Assembly (NCBI GenBank): GCA_009777915.1 | Contig: WRKV01000006.1 | Coordinates: 1-38,516 of the forward strand | Direction: 5' to 3' | Length of the DNA stretch: 38,516 bases | Source of the DNA: Bacteroidales bacterium | GTDB lineage: Bacteria > Bacteroidota > Bacteroidia > Bacteroidales > P3 | Shown here: in pieces, positions 32,649-38,516 of the stretch | How positions within the stretch are numbered: position 1 is the stretch's first letter | Layout: every line of letters starts with the position of its first letter | Position numbers and translations under genes: made by a program | The notes under the pieces: generated by a model | What the model saw: the letters and a program-made list of their open reading frames with translations, nothing else | What the model was told of the DNA's origin: nothing | Databases searched by the model: none

Positions 32649-33539
32649 ATGTTGATAAATAAATTAATAGGAACAGGTGTTGCCTTAATTACACCATTCA
32701 AAACCGATGGCTCGGTGGATTTTGAAGCACTGAAAAAAGTTGTTAATCACGTTGTTGAAGGTGATGTTGAATACGTTGTGGCTTTGGGAACAACTGCCGA
32801 AACATCTACACTACGCCGATTTGAACGTGATGAGGTTGTGAAAACGATTGTCGAGGAAGTCAAAAATCGTGTGCCGATCATCGTTGGCGTAGGCGGGAAC
32901 TGCACTTCGGAACTTGTTGAGATTTTGAAAACATCAGATTTTTCAGGAATAAGTGGCGTTTTGTCCGTTGTTCCATACTATAATAAACCTACGCAAGAAG
33001 GTATTTTCCAACACTTTTCGGAACTTGCAAAAGTTTGTCCGGTGCCGATGATTTTGTACAATATCCCCTCGCGTTGTGGTGTGAATATGACTGCCGATAC
33101 CACACTTCGCTTGGCAAATGCACATTCCAACATTATTGCAATCAAGGAATCATCGGGTGATATGACACAAGTTGCGGAAATTATGCAAAGAAAACCTGCG
33201 AATTTTTTGGTTATTTCGGGTGATGATGCGTTTGCTTTACAAATGACGGAAATGGGTGGTTCGGGTGTCATTTCTGTTCTCGGAAACGCACTGCCTGCAA
33301 AGGTTTCAACGATGAGTCGAACAGCATTGGAAGGCGATTTTGAAACGGCAAAAAAACAATTTTCCGAGTTTGAACACCTGATTCCTCTCTTATTTGTGGA
33401 GGGAAATCCAACCGGAATCAAGACGATCATGAATATGTTCGGACTTTGCGAAAATGAAGTTCGACTGCCGTTGGTGCCCTCTACTGACACCCTGCAAACT
33501 CAGGTGCGTGCTGCGTTGCAGCCGTTTATGAAGCATTGA
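32649..33539 (+). CDS. dapA: 4-hydroxy-tetrahydrodipicolinate synthase
   Basis: 296 residues, normal length. It condenses pyruvate with aspartate semialdehyde, the first committed step to diaminopimelate and lysine. The Schiff-base lysine is K166 (AIKESSGD) and the proton-relay tyrosine is Y137 (LYNIPSRCGVNM). The usual GTTGE loop reads GTTAE here, a common Bacteroidota variant. The start at 32649 (MLINKLIGTGVALITPFK) is chosen because it lies just after the previous stop; the longer reading from 32568 overlaps that gene. Confidence 0.95.
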   Translation: MLINKLIGTGVALITPFKTDGSVDFEALKKVVNHVVEGDVEYVVALGTTAETSTLRRFERDEVVKTIVEEVKNRVPIIVGVGGNCTSELVEILKTSDFSGISGVLSVVPYYNKPTQEGIFQHFSELAKVCPVPMILYNIPSRCGVNMTADTTLRLANAHSNIIAIKESSGDMTQVAEIMQRKPANFLVISGDDAFALQMTEMGGSGVISVLGNALPAKVSTMSRTALEGDFETAKKQFSEFEHLIPLLFVEGNPTGIKTIMNMFGLCENEVRLPLVPSTDTLQTQVRAALQPFMKH

Positions 33540-33561
33540 AATTATTTTTTTCGAAATAATT
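33540..33561. other. A/T-rich hairpin after dapA
   Basis: AATTATTT (33540-33547) and AAATAATT (33554-33561) form a perfect 8-base-pair stem with a six-base loop directly after the dapA stop codon. It has no G/C clamp, so at most it is a weak terminator. It marks the left limit of the restriction-modification pair. Confidence 0.35.
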
Positions 33562-33610
33562 GAAAAAACCAAAAAAATCGTACCTTACATGGTCTCAAAA
33601 AAATACGAAA

Positions 33611-34393
33611 ATGAACAAATGGACAGAATTAAGCGTTGAATACGCTAATCAACGCTCATATTTGGATGATCTTTTTCAAGTTTATCCCACAATTCCAGAC
33701 GGAATACGTGAAATAAATAATGAAATTTGGAATAACGTTGAAAAAGCGTTTAACAAAAAAGATAACTATTTGCTTATACAAGAGTTGTTGAGGTTGGACT
33801 TATTTCCAATCAAAGATAGTTATGTCGCATACCTCAAGAGAGATAATACGTCAATTGACAGAAATCCGAAAACAATAAACCGAATTTGCGGACGACTTTA
33901 CGAAATGGGTTTAGACAAGATATTTGAACGATGTAGCGAGCCGAAAGAAACTAACCGACAAATTGGACCAATGTTTCGTGATTGGTTGAGAAATAAATCT
34001 TTAGGAGTTATACCTGTTGGTATTGATGAGTTTGTTGCCAACAACGATGATGCTGTTTTAGATGGTGGCGACAATCTTATGATGCAGTTTGCAAAGGATG
34101 AGTTAAACTATAACCATCCAAAAGGGCTTGATTTTGTTGCTCGTTTCAATGGGAAATATGTAATTGGCGAAGCAAAGTTTTTAACGGATTTCGGTGGACA
34201 TCAAAATGCACAATTTGCTGATGCAATCAATACAATCGAAGCACCGAATGTGAAGGCCGAAAAAATCGCAATTCTTGACGGTGTTTTGTACATTAAAGGC
34301 AACAACAAAATGTACAAGTCCATTACGGAAACATATAAAAATTATAATATTATGAGTTCGTTGGTATTGAGGGAATATTTGTACCAACTATAA
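33611..34393 (+). CDS. Type II restriction endonuclease, PD-(D/E)xK fold
   Basis: 260 residues from ATG 33611 (MNKWTELSVEYANQRSYLDDLF); a longer reading from a TTG at 33560 is less likely. The catalytic motif is D174...E187-A-K189 (GLDFVARFNGKYVIGEAKFL), the standard PD-(D/E)xK arrangement. The following TDFGGHQNAQFADA and a helical N-terminal half (residues 1-110) resemble other type II enzymes. It lies 14 bases upstream of a DNA methyltransferase, forming a restriction-modification pair. The recognition sequence cannot be read from the protein. The region is strongly A/T-rich, consistent with recent acquisition. Confidence 0.82.
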   Translation: MNKWTELSVEYANQRSYLDDLFQVYPTIPDGIREINNEIWNNVEKAFNKKDNYLLIQELLRLDLFPIKDSYVAYLKRDNTSIDRNPKTINRICGRLYEMGLDKIFERCSEPKETNRQIGPMFRDWLRNKSLGVIPVGIDEFVANNDDAVLDGGDNLMMQFAKDELNYNHPKGLDFVARFNGKYVIGEAKFLTDFGGHQNAQFADAINTIEAPNVKAEKIAILDGVLYIKGNNKMYKSITETYKNYNIMSSLVLREYLYQL

Positions 34394-34407
34394 AGTTTGA
34401 AAAATCA

Positions 34408-35493
34408 ATGATAAGTAACCTGCTCATACAATCTGACAATATCGTAGGACTCAATTACCTTTTAGACAATGGTTTCAGAGGAAAAATAGATTTGGTGTAT
34501 ATTGACCCACCATATGCTACTGGTGGAAATTTTACAATTACTAACGGCAGAGCGACAACAATTAGTAATTCCAAAAATGGTGATATTGCATATACCGACA
34601 CATTGAGAGGAAAAGATTTTATTGGTTTTTTGCGAGAAAGATTGATTTTAATTCGTGAATTGCTGTCGGAAAAAGGCTCAATTTATCTACATATCGACTA
34701 CAAAATCGGACATTATGTAAAAGTGATGATGGACGAGGTTTTTGGCATAGAAAATTTCCGCAACGATATTACTCGTGTAAAATGTAATCCCAAAAATTTC
34801 GACAGAGTTGGCTACGGAAACATAAAAGATTTGATTTTACTTTACACAAAAACGCAAAGTCCAATTTGGAATGAGCCACGCAAAGCATATTCTGAAAAAG
34901 ATTTGGAGAAACTTTTTTCAAAAAAAGATAAAAACGGTAGACGATATACCACAGTGCCTATTCACGCACCGGGCGAAACCGAAAACGGAAAATCAAATCA
35001 ACCATTCAAAGGGATGTTGCCACCGGCAGGCAGGCATTGGCGTACCGATGTTGAAACTTTGGAACAATGGGACAAAGACGGATTGATTGAATGGTCATCA
35101 AACGGAAATCCGCGAAAAATAATTTATGCCGATGAGCGCGAAGGAATGCGTGTACAAGACATTTGGGAGTTTAAAGACCCGCAATATCCTGATTATCCGA
35201 CTGAAAAAAACGCTGAAATGTTGGATTTAATTGTAAAAACTTCGTCAAATGAGAATAGCATTGTGTTAGACTGTTTTTGCGGAAGCGGAACAACGCTAAA
35301 ATCAGCACAAGTGCTTAATAGAAAATGGATTGGGATTGACCAATCTGATTTGGCGATACAAGTTACAAAACAAAAAATGAACGATATTGTACAGAATTTA
35401 TTTGCACTGAAAAATGAGTATGATTTTTTGGATTTAACAAACACTAAAAACAAACAACAAGAAAGCGAATACCGATTGGCTGTAGCGTATTAA
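34408..35493 (+). CDS. Type II DNA methyltransferase (N6-adenine or N4-cytosine, beta class)
   Basis: 361 residues. The catalytic motif IV is D33-P-P-Y36 (VYIDPPYATGGNF) near the N-terminus, and the SAM-binding motif I is FCGSGTTLKSA at about residue 290, so the order IV...I marks a beta-class amino-methyltransferase. The target-recognition region lies between, with the KDPQYPDYPTEKN phrase before motif I. It would protect the host site of the adjacent nuclease. DPPY fits both adenine-N6 and cytosine-N4 methylation. Confidence 0.9.
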   Translation: MISNLLIQSDNIVGLNYLLDNGFRGKIDLVYIDPPYATGGNFTITNGRATTISNSKNGDIAYTDTLRGKDFIGFLRERLILIRELLSEKGSIYLHIDYKIGHYVKVMMDEVFGIENFRNDITRVKCNPKNFDRVGYGNIKDLILLYTKTQSPIWNEPRKAYSEKDLEKLFSKKDKNGRRYTTVPIHAPGETENGKSNQPFKGMLPPAGRHWRTDVETLEQWDKDGLIEWSSNGNPRKIIYADEREGMRVQDIWEFKDPQYPDYPTEKNAEMLDLIVKTSSNENSIVLDCFCGSGTTLKSAQVLNRKWIGIDQSDLAIQVTKQKMNDIVQNLFALKNEYDFLDLTNTKNKQQESEYRLAVAY

Positions 35494-35549
35494 AAGTGCG
35501 AACAAAAACCTGCCTACAATTAGCGGTTTGGCAAAATGGCTACTCGAAT
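35494..35549. other. Junction between the methyltransferase gene and comEC
   Basis: 56 bases with no gene. It contains an AGCGGTTTGGCAAAATGGC stretch after ACCTGCCTACAATT. I recall similar phrases as trailers after accessory genes in Bacteroidota genomes, possibly parts of mobile cassettes, but cannot confirm this here. It marks the right edge of the restriction-modification insert. Confidence 0.3.
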
Positions 35550-37148
35550 TCAGCCAATAACAGCACTCATCTCCCGAAAAAACATATTTCCCGTCATCAA
35601 AATTAAACATGCTAACCCTGACCAGACGGGCGTTCGCCGTCGTTGGAAAATGGCGATTAGTAAAAATCCGATAGCTAAATAGGCTAAAATCATCTCGAAT
35701 TTCGACCAGTCCAAATCTTTCCAAACGCTTAGAGGCAACCGCTCAATAAGAGAAACGCTTTGATTCAAAATCCAAATTGTGAGGTTTAGTAATTTTCCGA
35801 AAACACTTGCTATGACAGAGGAAATCGGTGCCGAAACTAAAATCGCCATACCTAATGGAATAATCAAAACACTGAGCGGAGAGGCGATTATATTCGCGAA
35901 AATGAAGTAGTTAGGGAATTGATGAAAATAATAAATGGATAACGGCGTTGTGGTAAGTTGTGCTGCAATCGAAACCGTCACACACTCCCAAACATATTTT
36001 GAAACCTTGTATTTTGGAGTCCAAAGTTTTGCAAATAGATTGTTAGTCATTACAATACCAATGACCGCCAAATACGAAAACTGAAATCCAAGTGCATACA
36101 ACATCATCGGATCGTAGGACAGTTGCACGATTGCGGAAATTGCTAACGAATTGTAAATGGGCGTTCGGCGTTCCATACATTTCCCTAAGGTGACGAAACT
36201 GAACATGATTGCCGACCTTAATGCCGATGGTGCAAAACCCGTGATTAGAGCGTAACTCCAAATGCAAGTCAGCACGATTATAGCTTTCAAAATCAACTTC
36301 CAACGACTGCCTTTCAAGAAAAAAAGCAGGTGCATGACGACCATCGCAAAAAGTCCGACATGAAGTCCGGAAACACTTAAAATATGCACCGTTCCCGAAT
36401 TTTGGTAAGACTTTCGCAATTCCGGCGTGAGTTCTGCTCCATAACCTAATAAAATTGCACAAGTTACAGCATATTCCGCCCCCGTAATGCCCTGCTTTGA
36501 AAGTATGGATAAAAAATTATCTCGAACATCGATAGCGTAGGACCGTACTGTGTTTCCGCCGTTTTCATCAACTTTTTTCCAAGACCATTGATTCAAATAA
36601 ATGGTATGAAAAATTTGTTTTCGAGACAAAAATTTTCGATAATCGAAATCGCCGAATTTCTTGATAGAATCGGTTGTTTGAGCCCGATTTCGAATCACCA
36701 AAACATCGCCGTAACGCAGTTCGGTACTGAGCGAATCAATTGCAAAATACGCCATAATTTTTCCCATACAAGGAGAAAATTCATCGGAATTTTTACCGCC
36801 AATGACTTTCAAAACTGATCGGACGGATTTTCCTTTAACCATTGGCGTATCATCAACACTCACAATTAGTTGAGTATACGTTTCTTTCGAAAAATGTGTT
36901 TCGTTCAGCGATTGGTCGGTTTGTTTGGTTCTCAAAAAACCGATAAAAATCATGAAAACGCAGGCTAATAGCCCGAATTGGTGTACTTTGTTTCGATAAT
37001 CCTGTTTGATTAACAAAACCAAAATCATAAAAAACGCAGTAATACCAATGGCTGTAGGGTAGAATACCGGCGAAAACTGCACATACTGTGCAATCGAAAT
37101 GCCAATGATAAAACTGATGGCTAATTTTACAAGAGGGGAGATTTGCAT
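35550..37148 (-). CDS. comEC: ComEC/Rec2-like DNA uptake channel, C-terminally short
   Basis: 532 residues. It has two hydrophobic helices at the N-terminus, a DUF4131-like OB-type periplasmic domain (~70-215), and the competence membrane domain (~230-500) with GAEYAVTCAILLGYGAEL, LSVSGLHVGLFAMVV and GFAPSALRSAIMF, all hallmark motifs. It ends shortly after the last helices (FFREMSAVIG). Bacteroidota ComEC proteins usually run to roughly 650-700 residues, and many Gram-positive ones add a metallo-beta-lactamase domain. Here both tails are missing. The end faces the restriction-modification genes, so truncation by their insertion is possible. ComEC carries single-stranded DNA across the inner membrane. 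Confidence 0.85.
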   Translation of the reverse strand: MQISPLVKLAISFIIGISIAQYVQFSPVFYPTAIGITAFFMILVLLIKQDYRNKVHQFGLLACVFMIFIGFLRTKQTDQSLNETHFSKETYTQLIVSVDDTPMVKGKSVRSVLKVIGGKNSDEFSPCMGKIMAYFAIDSLSTELRYGDVLVIRNRAQTTDSIKKFGDFDYRKFLSRKQIFHTIYLNQWSWKKVDENGGNTVRSYAIDVRDNFLSILSKQGITGAEYAVTCAILLGYGAELTPELRKSYQNSGTVHILSVSGLHVGLFAMVVMHLLFFLKGSRWKLILKAIIVLTCIWSYALITGFAPSALRSAIMFSFVTLGKCMERRTPIYNSLAISAIVQLSYDPMMLYALGFQFSYLAVIGIVMTNNLFAKLWTPKYKVSKYVWECVTVSIAAQLTTTPLSIYYFHQFPNYFIFANIIASPLSVLIIPLGMAILVSAPISSVIASVFGKLLNLTIWILNQSVSLIERLPLSVWKDLDWSKFEMILAYLAIGFLLIAIFQRRRTPVWSGLACLILMTGNMFFREMSAVIG

Positions 37149-37198
37149 GATAAAAATTTTTCGCTACAAAATTACATCAAAATTTCCTAAAAAAAAAC

Positions 37199-37254
37199 TT
37201 AAAAATTGTTAAAAAGTGTTAAAAATGCAGTTTTTTTCTTAAAAAGTGTTAAAA
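37199..37254. repeat. TTAAAAAGTGTTAAAA direct repeats, operator-like
   Basis: TTAAAAAGTGTTAAAA occurs exactly at 37209-37224 and 37239-37254, 30 bases apart (about three helical turns). A near copy, TTAAAAATTGTTAAAA, is at 37199-37214. They lie directly upstream of the promoter box at 37271, where a -33 TTTG is missing, and downstream of the divergent comEC start. A transcription-factor site is a reasonable guess. Confidence 0.5.
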
Positions 37255-37270
37255 TTTCAAAATTTTTTTG

Positions 37271-37278
37271 TATCTTTG
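37271..37278 (+). promoter_or_regulatory. -7 promoter box of the structured RNA / lipoprotein transcript
   Basis: TATCTTTG followed by CAAAAATTAAACAC. No TTTG at the -33 distance; the second TTAAAAAGTGTTAAAA repeat ends 16 bases upstream, overlapping the -33 zone. Confidence 0.7.
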
Positions 37279-37284
37279 CAAAAA

Positions 37285-37498
37285 TTAAACACATCGCCTA
37301 TGAAAAAATAACGTGCTGAATATGCACTTGTAACATACTGAAAAAGCGTTTGCTTTATTCTGAATCTCTGAAACTTAGACAATTTCAAGGCATAACAGGA
37401 ATAATTGAACGCTCACGGAAACGTGGGCATTTTATTATTTGTTGTGCGGGTAGTCTAAGACCTCAGAGATGGATAACATTTGTTCCACGTTTTTTTTG
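37285..37498 (+). ncRNA. Candidate structured RNA or 5' leader, undescribed
   Basis: The transcript start is predicted just after the -7 box. Pairings read directly are: GTGC/GCAC (37313-37316 with 37324-37327); AAAGC/GCTTT closing a GTTT loop (37343-37356); a two-part long-range stem in which ATCTCTGA (37364-37371) pairs with TCAGAGAT (37463-37470) and CTTAGAC (37374-37380) with GTCTAAG (37453-37459), giving 15 pairs with a 2x3 internal loop; and inside it GCTCACG-GAAA-CGTGGGC (37411-37428), a GNRA-capped hairpin followed by a T-rich run. Eight T's at 37490-37497 follow a weaker hairpin and could end the RNA. It may act on its own or as the leader of the lipoprotein gene. No known RNA family was recognised. 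Confidence 0.55.
37300..37311 (+). other. Four-codon mini-frame ATG AAA AAA TAA
   Basis: It begins 22 bases after the -7 box, where a start codon would be expected, and its first ten bases repeat the start of the lipoprotein gene (ATGAAAAAAT at 37590). It could be a minimal leader peptide, or the remnant of a start codon separated from its gene by the structured sequence. Confidence 0.3.
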
Positions 37499-37552
37499 TG
37501 CATATTTCTCTCTGAATATTCGGGACAAAACAAACATTATTCAAAACTAAAA

Positions 37553-37572
37553 GTCTGCTTAAAGGAGCAGAC
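37553..37572 (+). other. Hairpin 17 bases upstream of the lipoprotein start
   Basis: GTCTGCT and AGCAGAC form seven pairs around the loop TAAAGG. The AAAGGAG inside resembles a Shine-Dalgarno site but is about 22 bases from ATG 37590, too far for normal use. It may stabilise the mRNA 5' end or be the last stem of the structured leader. Confidence 0.45.
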
Positions 37573-37589
37573 GTTAAACAAAACAATCA

Positions 37590-38405
37590 ATGAAAAAATT
37601 ATTTTATTTACCCATAATTATTGGACTAATGACAGTCGGATTTACGAGTTGCAACAAAGATGACGACCCTATAGTGTCAGGAGCTTTTGACGGAGTGATA
37701 ACTGCACAGGTGGAAAATGGAAATATCTACAACAATCTTGTTAAACGCGTGACGGCAGGTGTATTGGGCTACGAGGATTACAACGTGATAGTGCTTGCTT
37801 CCGGTCCTTACGCCAACGGTGGATTCACACTAACACTTCCTCAAACAGTTGATACTAATCACCTTTTTCTGTTTCTTGAAGATCTTAATGAAGATCTTGT
37901 CAGCATCAGCGACAAAAATGTCCAAATAATGGTCGTTGGCGGTTATTCGGGTTTCGCTGCCTTCTCGTCCTCTACCGGTGATATCACTATCAATGACTAT
38001 GTTGGTAATATTTCTGCCTACAAAGTAGATTCTACCGGAAATCCGCGAGCAGAATCAGGAACAGGAACCTACTCTATGGCGACGATTGAATTTATATATG
38101 CAGACAGGGATGTTACCATTACCGCCACAGATACATATACAGATGGTGAGTATGATGACCATCCCAAAACATTTAGTATTAGTATGTTTATGTTCTTGAA
38201 AAAGGGCTGGAATAGAGTCTACATTTCCGAATCTTACAAATATGTCAATGGCGAAAATCGAGAGGAGGAAGTTCTATTTACAACCACTCCTATCAGTGGC
38301 TTGAAATGGTATTGCGAGATATACGATCCTTTTGGAAGTCCTGCAAAACAAGCGAAAAGTGCTCGTGAAGGAGGGCATAAGAGGTTTGGTCGTTTAGGGA
38401 GATAA
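37590..38405 (+). CDS. Lipoprotein of unknown function
   Basis: 271 residues. Signal peptide MKKLFYLPIIIGLMTVGFTSC with the lipid-attached cysteine at C21, then NKDDD, a charged stretch typical of Bacteroidota lipoproteins after the cysteine. The body is beta-rich with a repeated theme of short strands (TGDITINDYVGNISAY, TYSMATIEFIYADRDVTITATDTYTDG). The last ~20 residues (GSPAKQAKSAREGGHKRFGRLGR) are abruptly basic and unlike the rest, so the tail may be a frame-altered end or a read into a flanking repeat. No domain family recognised. A rho-independent terminator follows. Confidence 0.75.
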   Translation: MKKLFYLPIIIGLMTVGFTSCNKDDDPIVSGAFDGVITAQVENGNIYNNLVKRVTAGVLGYEDYNVIVLASGPYANGGFTLTLPQTVDTNHLFLFLEDLNEDLVSISDKNVQIMVVGGYSGFAAFSSSTGDITINDYVGNISAYKVDSTGNPRAESGTGTYSMATIEFIYADRDVTITATDTYTDGEYDDHPKTFSISMFMFLKKGWNRVYISESYKYVNGENREEEVLFTTTPISGLKWYCEIYDPFGSPAKQAKSAREGGHKRFGRLGR

Positions 38406-38419
38406 CATACCTTGTTCGG

Positions 38420-38437
38420 CGGAGGTTCCCACCTCCG
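38420..38437. other. Hairpin CGGAGGT-TCCC-ACCTCCG downstream of the lipoprotein
   Basis: Seven base pairs with a four-base loop, 14 bases past the lipoprotein stop codon and 11 bases before the T-tailed terminator. It may be a dispersed palindrome or a second stem of the terminator region. Confidence 0.6.
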
Positions 38438-38448
38438 TCGTTCTATTC

Positions 38449-38474
38449 AGCGAGGCTTAGCCTCGCTTTTTTTA
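38449..38474 (+). terminator. Rho-independent terminator after the lipoprotein gene
   Basis: AGCGAGGC and GCCTCGCT pair over eight bases with a TTA loop, followed immediately by a run of T's. It is the clearest intrinsic terminator in the window. Confidence 0.85.
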
Positions 38475-38516
38475 TTTCTATAGAGGGCGACGCAAATTTT
38501 TCGATTTTCCCAATTC

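Larger units (their letters stand above)
37149..37589. other. Gene-free region: operator-like repeats, promoter and structured RNA candidate
   Basis: 441 bases without a convincing protein gene; the short open frames in it have no start context and no family likeness. In order it contains 16-base direct repeats (37199-37254), a -7 box (37271-37278), a four-codon mini-frame (37300-37311), a region with long-range pairing (37313-37498) and a hairpin just before the lipoprotein gene (37553-37572). Each is listed separately. Confidence 0.7.

Noticed and set aside
32165-32701. 178-codon minus-strand frame
   Set aside because: Exact shadow of the DUF6913-like gene and the start of dapA, with no promoter or recognisable motif.
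37285-37498. tmRNA, signal recognition particle RNA or RNase P RNA
   Set aside because: None of the conserved core sequences of these RNAs was seen.
37350-37663. Short plus-strand frames in the gene-free region before the lipoprotein
   Set aside because: They overlap the paired RNA region, differ in frame from the lipoprotein and show no protein-like composition.

Overview
The window looks like a chromosomal segment from a member of the Bacteroidota, most likely Bacteroidales. The evidence is the recurring promoter pattern TTTG-N19..21-TAnnTTTG (almost always TATCTTTGCA), the lack of clear Shine-Dalgarno sites, the A/T-rich gaps, and the gene content: a ThyA/NupG-type pair, a ComEC without its metallo-beta-lactamase half, a membrane-tethered TPR-AraC regulator, and a giant surface protein made of LRR, Ig-like and jellyroll modules. 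No rRNA, tRNA, CRISPR array, transposase or phage gene was recognised.

Layout. 1-11.9 kb is a single open reading frame on the minus strand. It encodes the first ~3,966 residues of a secreted giant protein and runs off the left edge. Just upstream, on the same strand, is a TPR/transmembrane/AraC-type regulator (12.0-13.6 kb). 13.7-20.2 kb carries envelope functions: a GT-C-like polytopic protein divergent from a radical SAM protein, then an operon (minus) of a small membrane protein, GlmM, a YdjM-like membrane protein and a Wzx-type flippase. 20.2-29.8 kb is housekeeping: an alpha-oxoamine synthase of the sphingolipid/sulfonolipid type, a small P-loop kinase, a K+/H+ antiporter, argF-rlmN, a polyprenol-phosphate mannosyltransferase with a GpsA-like dehydrogenase, thyA and a nucleoside permease. 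29.9-33.5 kb holds a lipoprotein zinc metallopeptidase, a small protein of unknown function, and dapA. 33.6-35.5 kb is a type II restriction-modification pair, followed by a short ComEC (minus). The right end has a promoter, a ~440-base gene-free stretch that can fold into a strong RNA structure, a lipoprotein gene and a rho-independent terminator.

How the parts fit. Several genes feed the cell envelope: GlmM makes amino-sugar precursor, the flippase and polyprenol-phosphate mannosyltransferase handle lipid-linked sugars, GpsA makes glycerol-3-phosphate, DapA makes diaminopimelate precursor, and the alpha-oxoamine synthase makes a long-chain-base type lipid. The giant protein is probably a cell-surface or secreted adhesin, possibly controlled by the tethered regulator beside it.

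The most unusual items are (1) the structured RNA candidate at about 37.28-37.50 kb with a 16-base direct repeat in front of its promoter, (2) the internal architecture of the giant protein, in which a helical cap + LRR + beta segment is used four times and an Ig-like domain repeats seven times at the edge, (3) near-perfectly symmetric bidirectional promoters, and (4) the restriction-modification pair next to a ComEC that looks C-terminally short. All coordinates and motifs were read by eye. Family names come from motif recognition, not from database searches.
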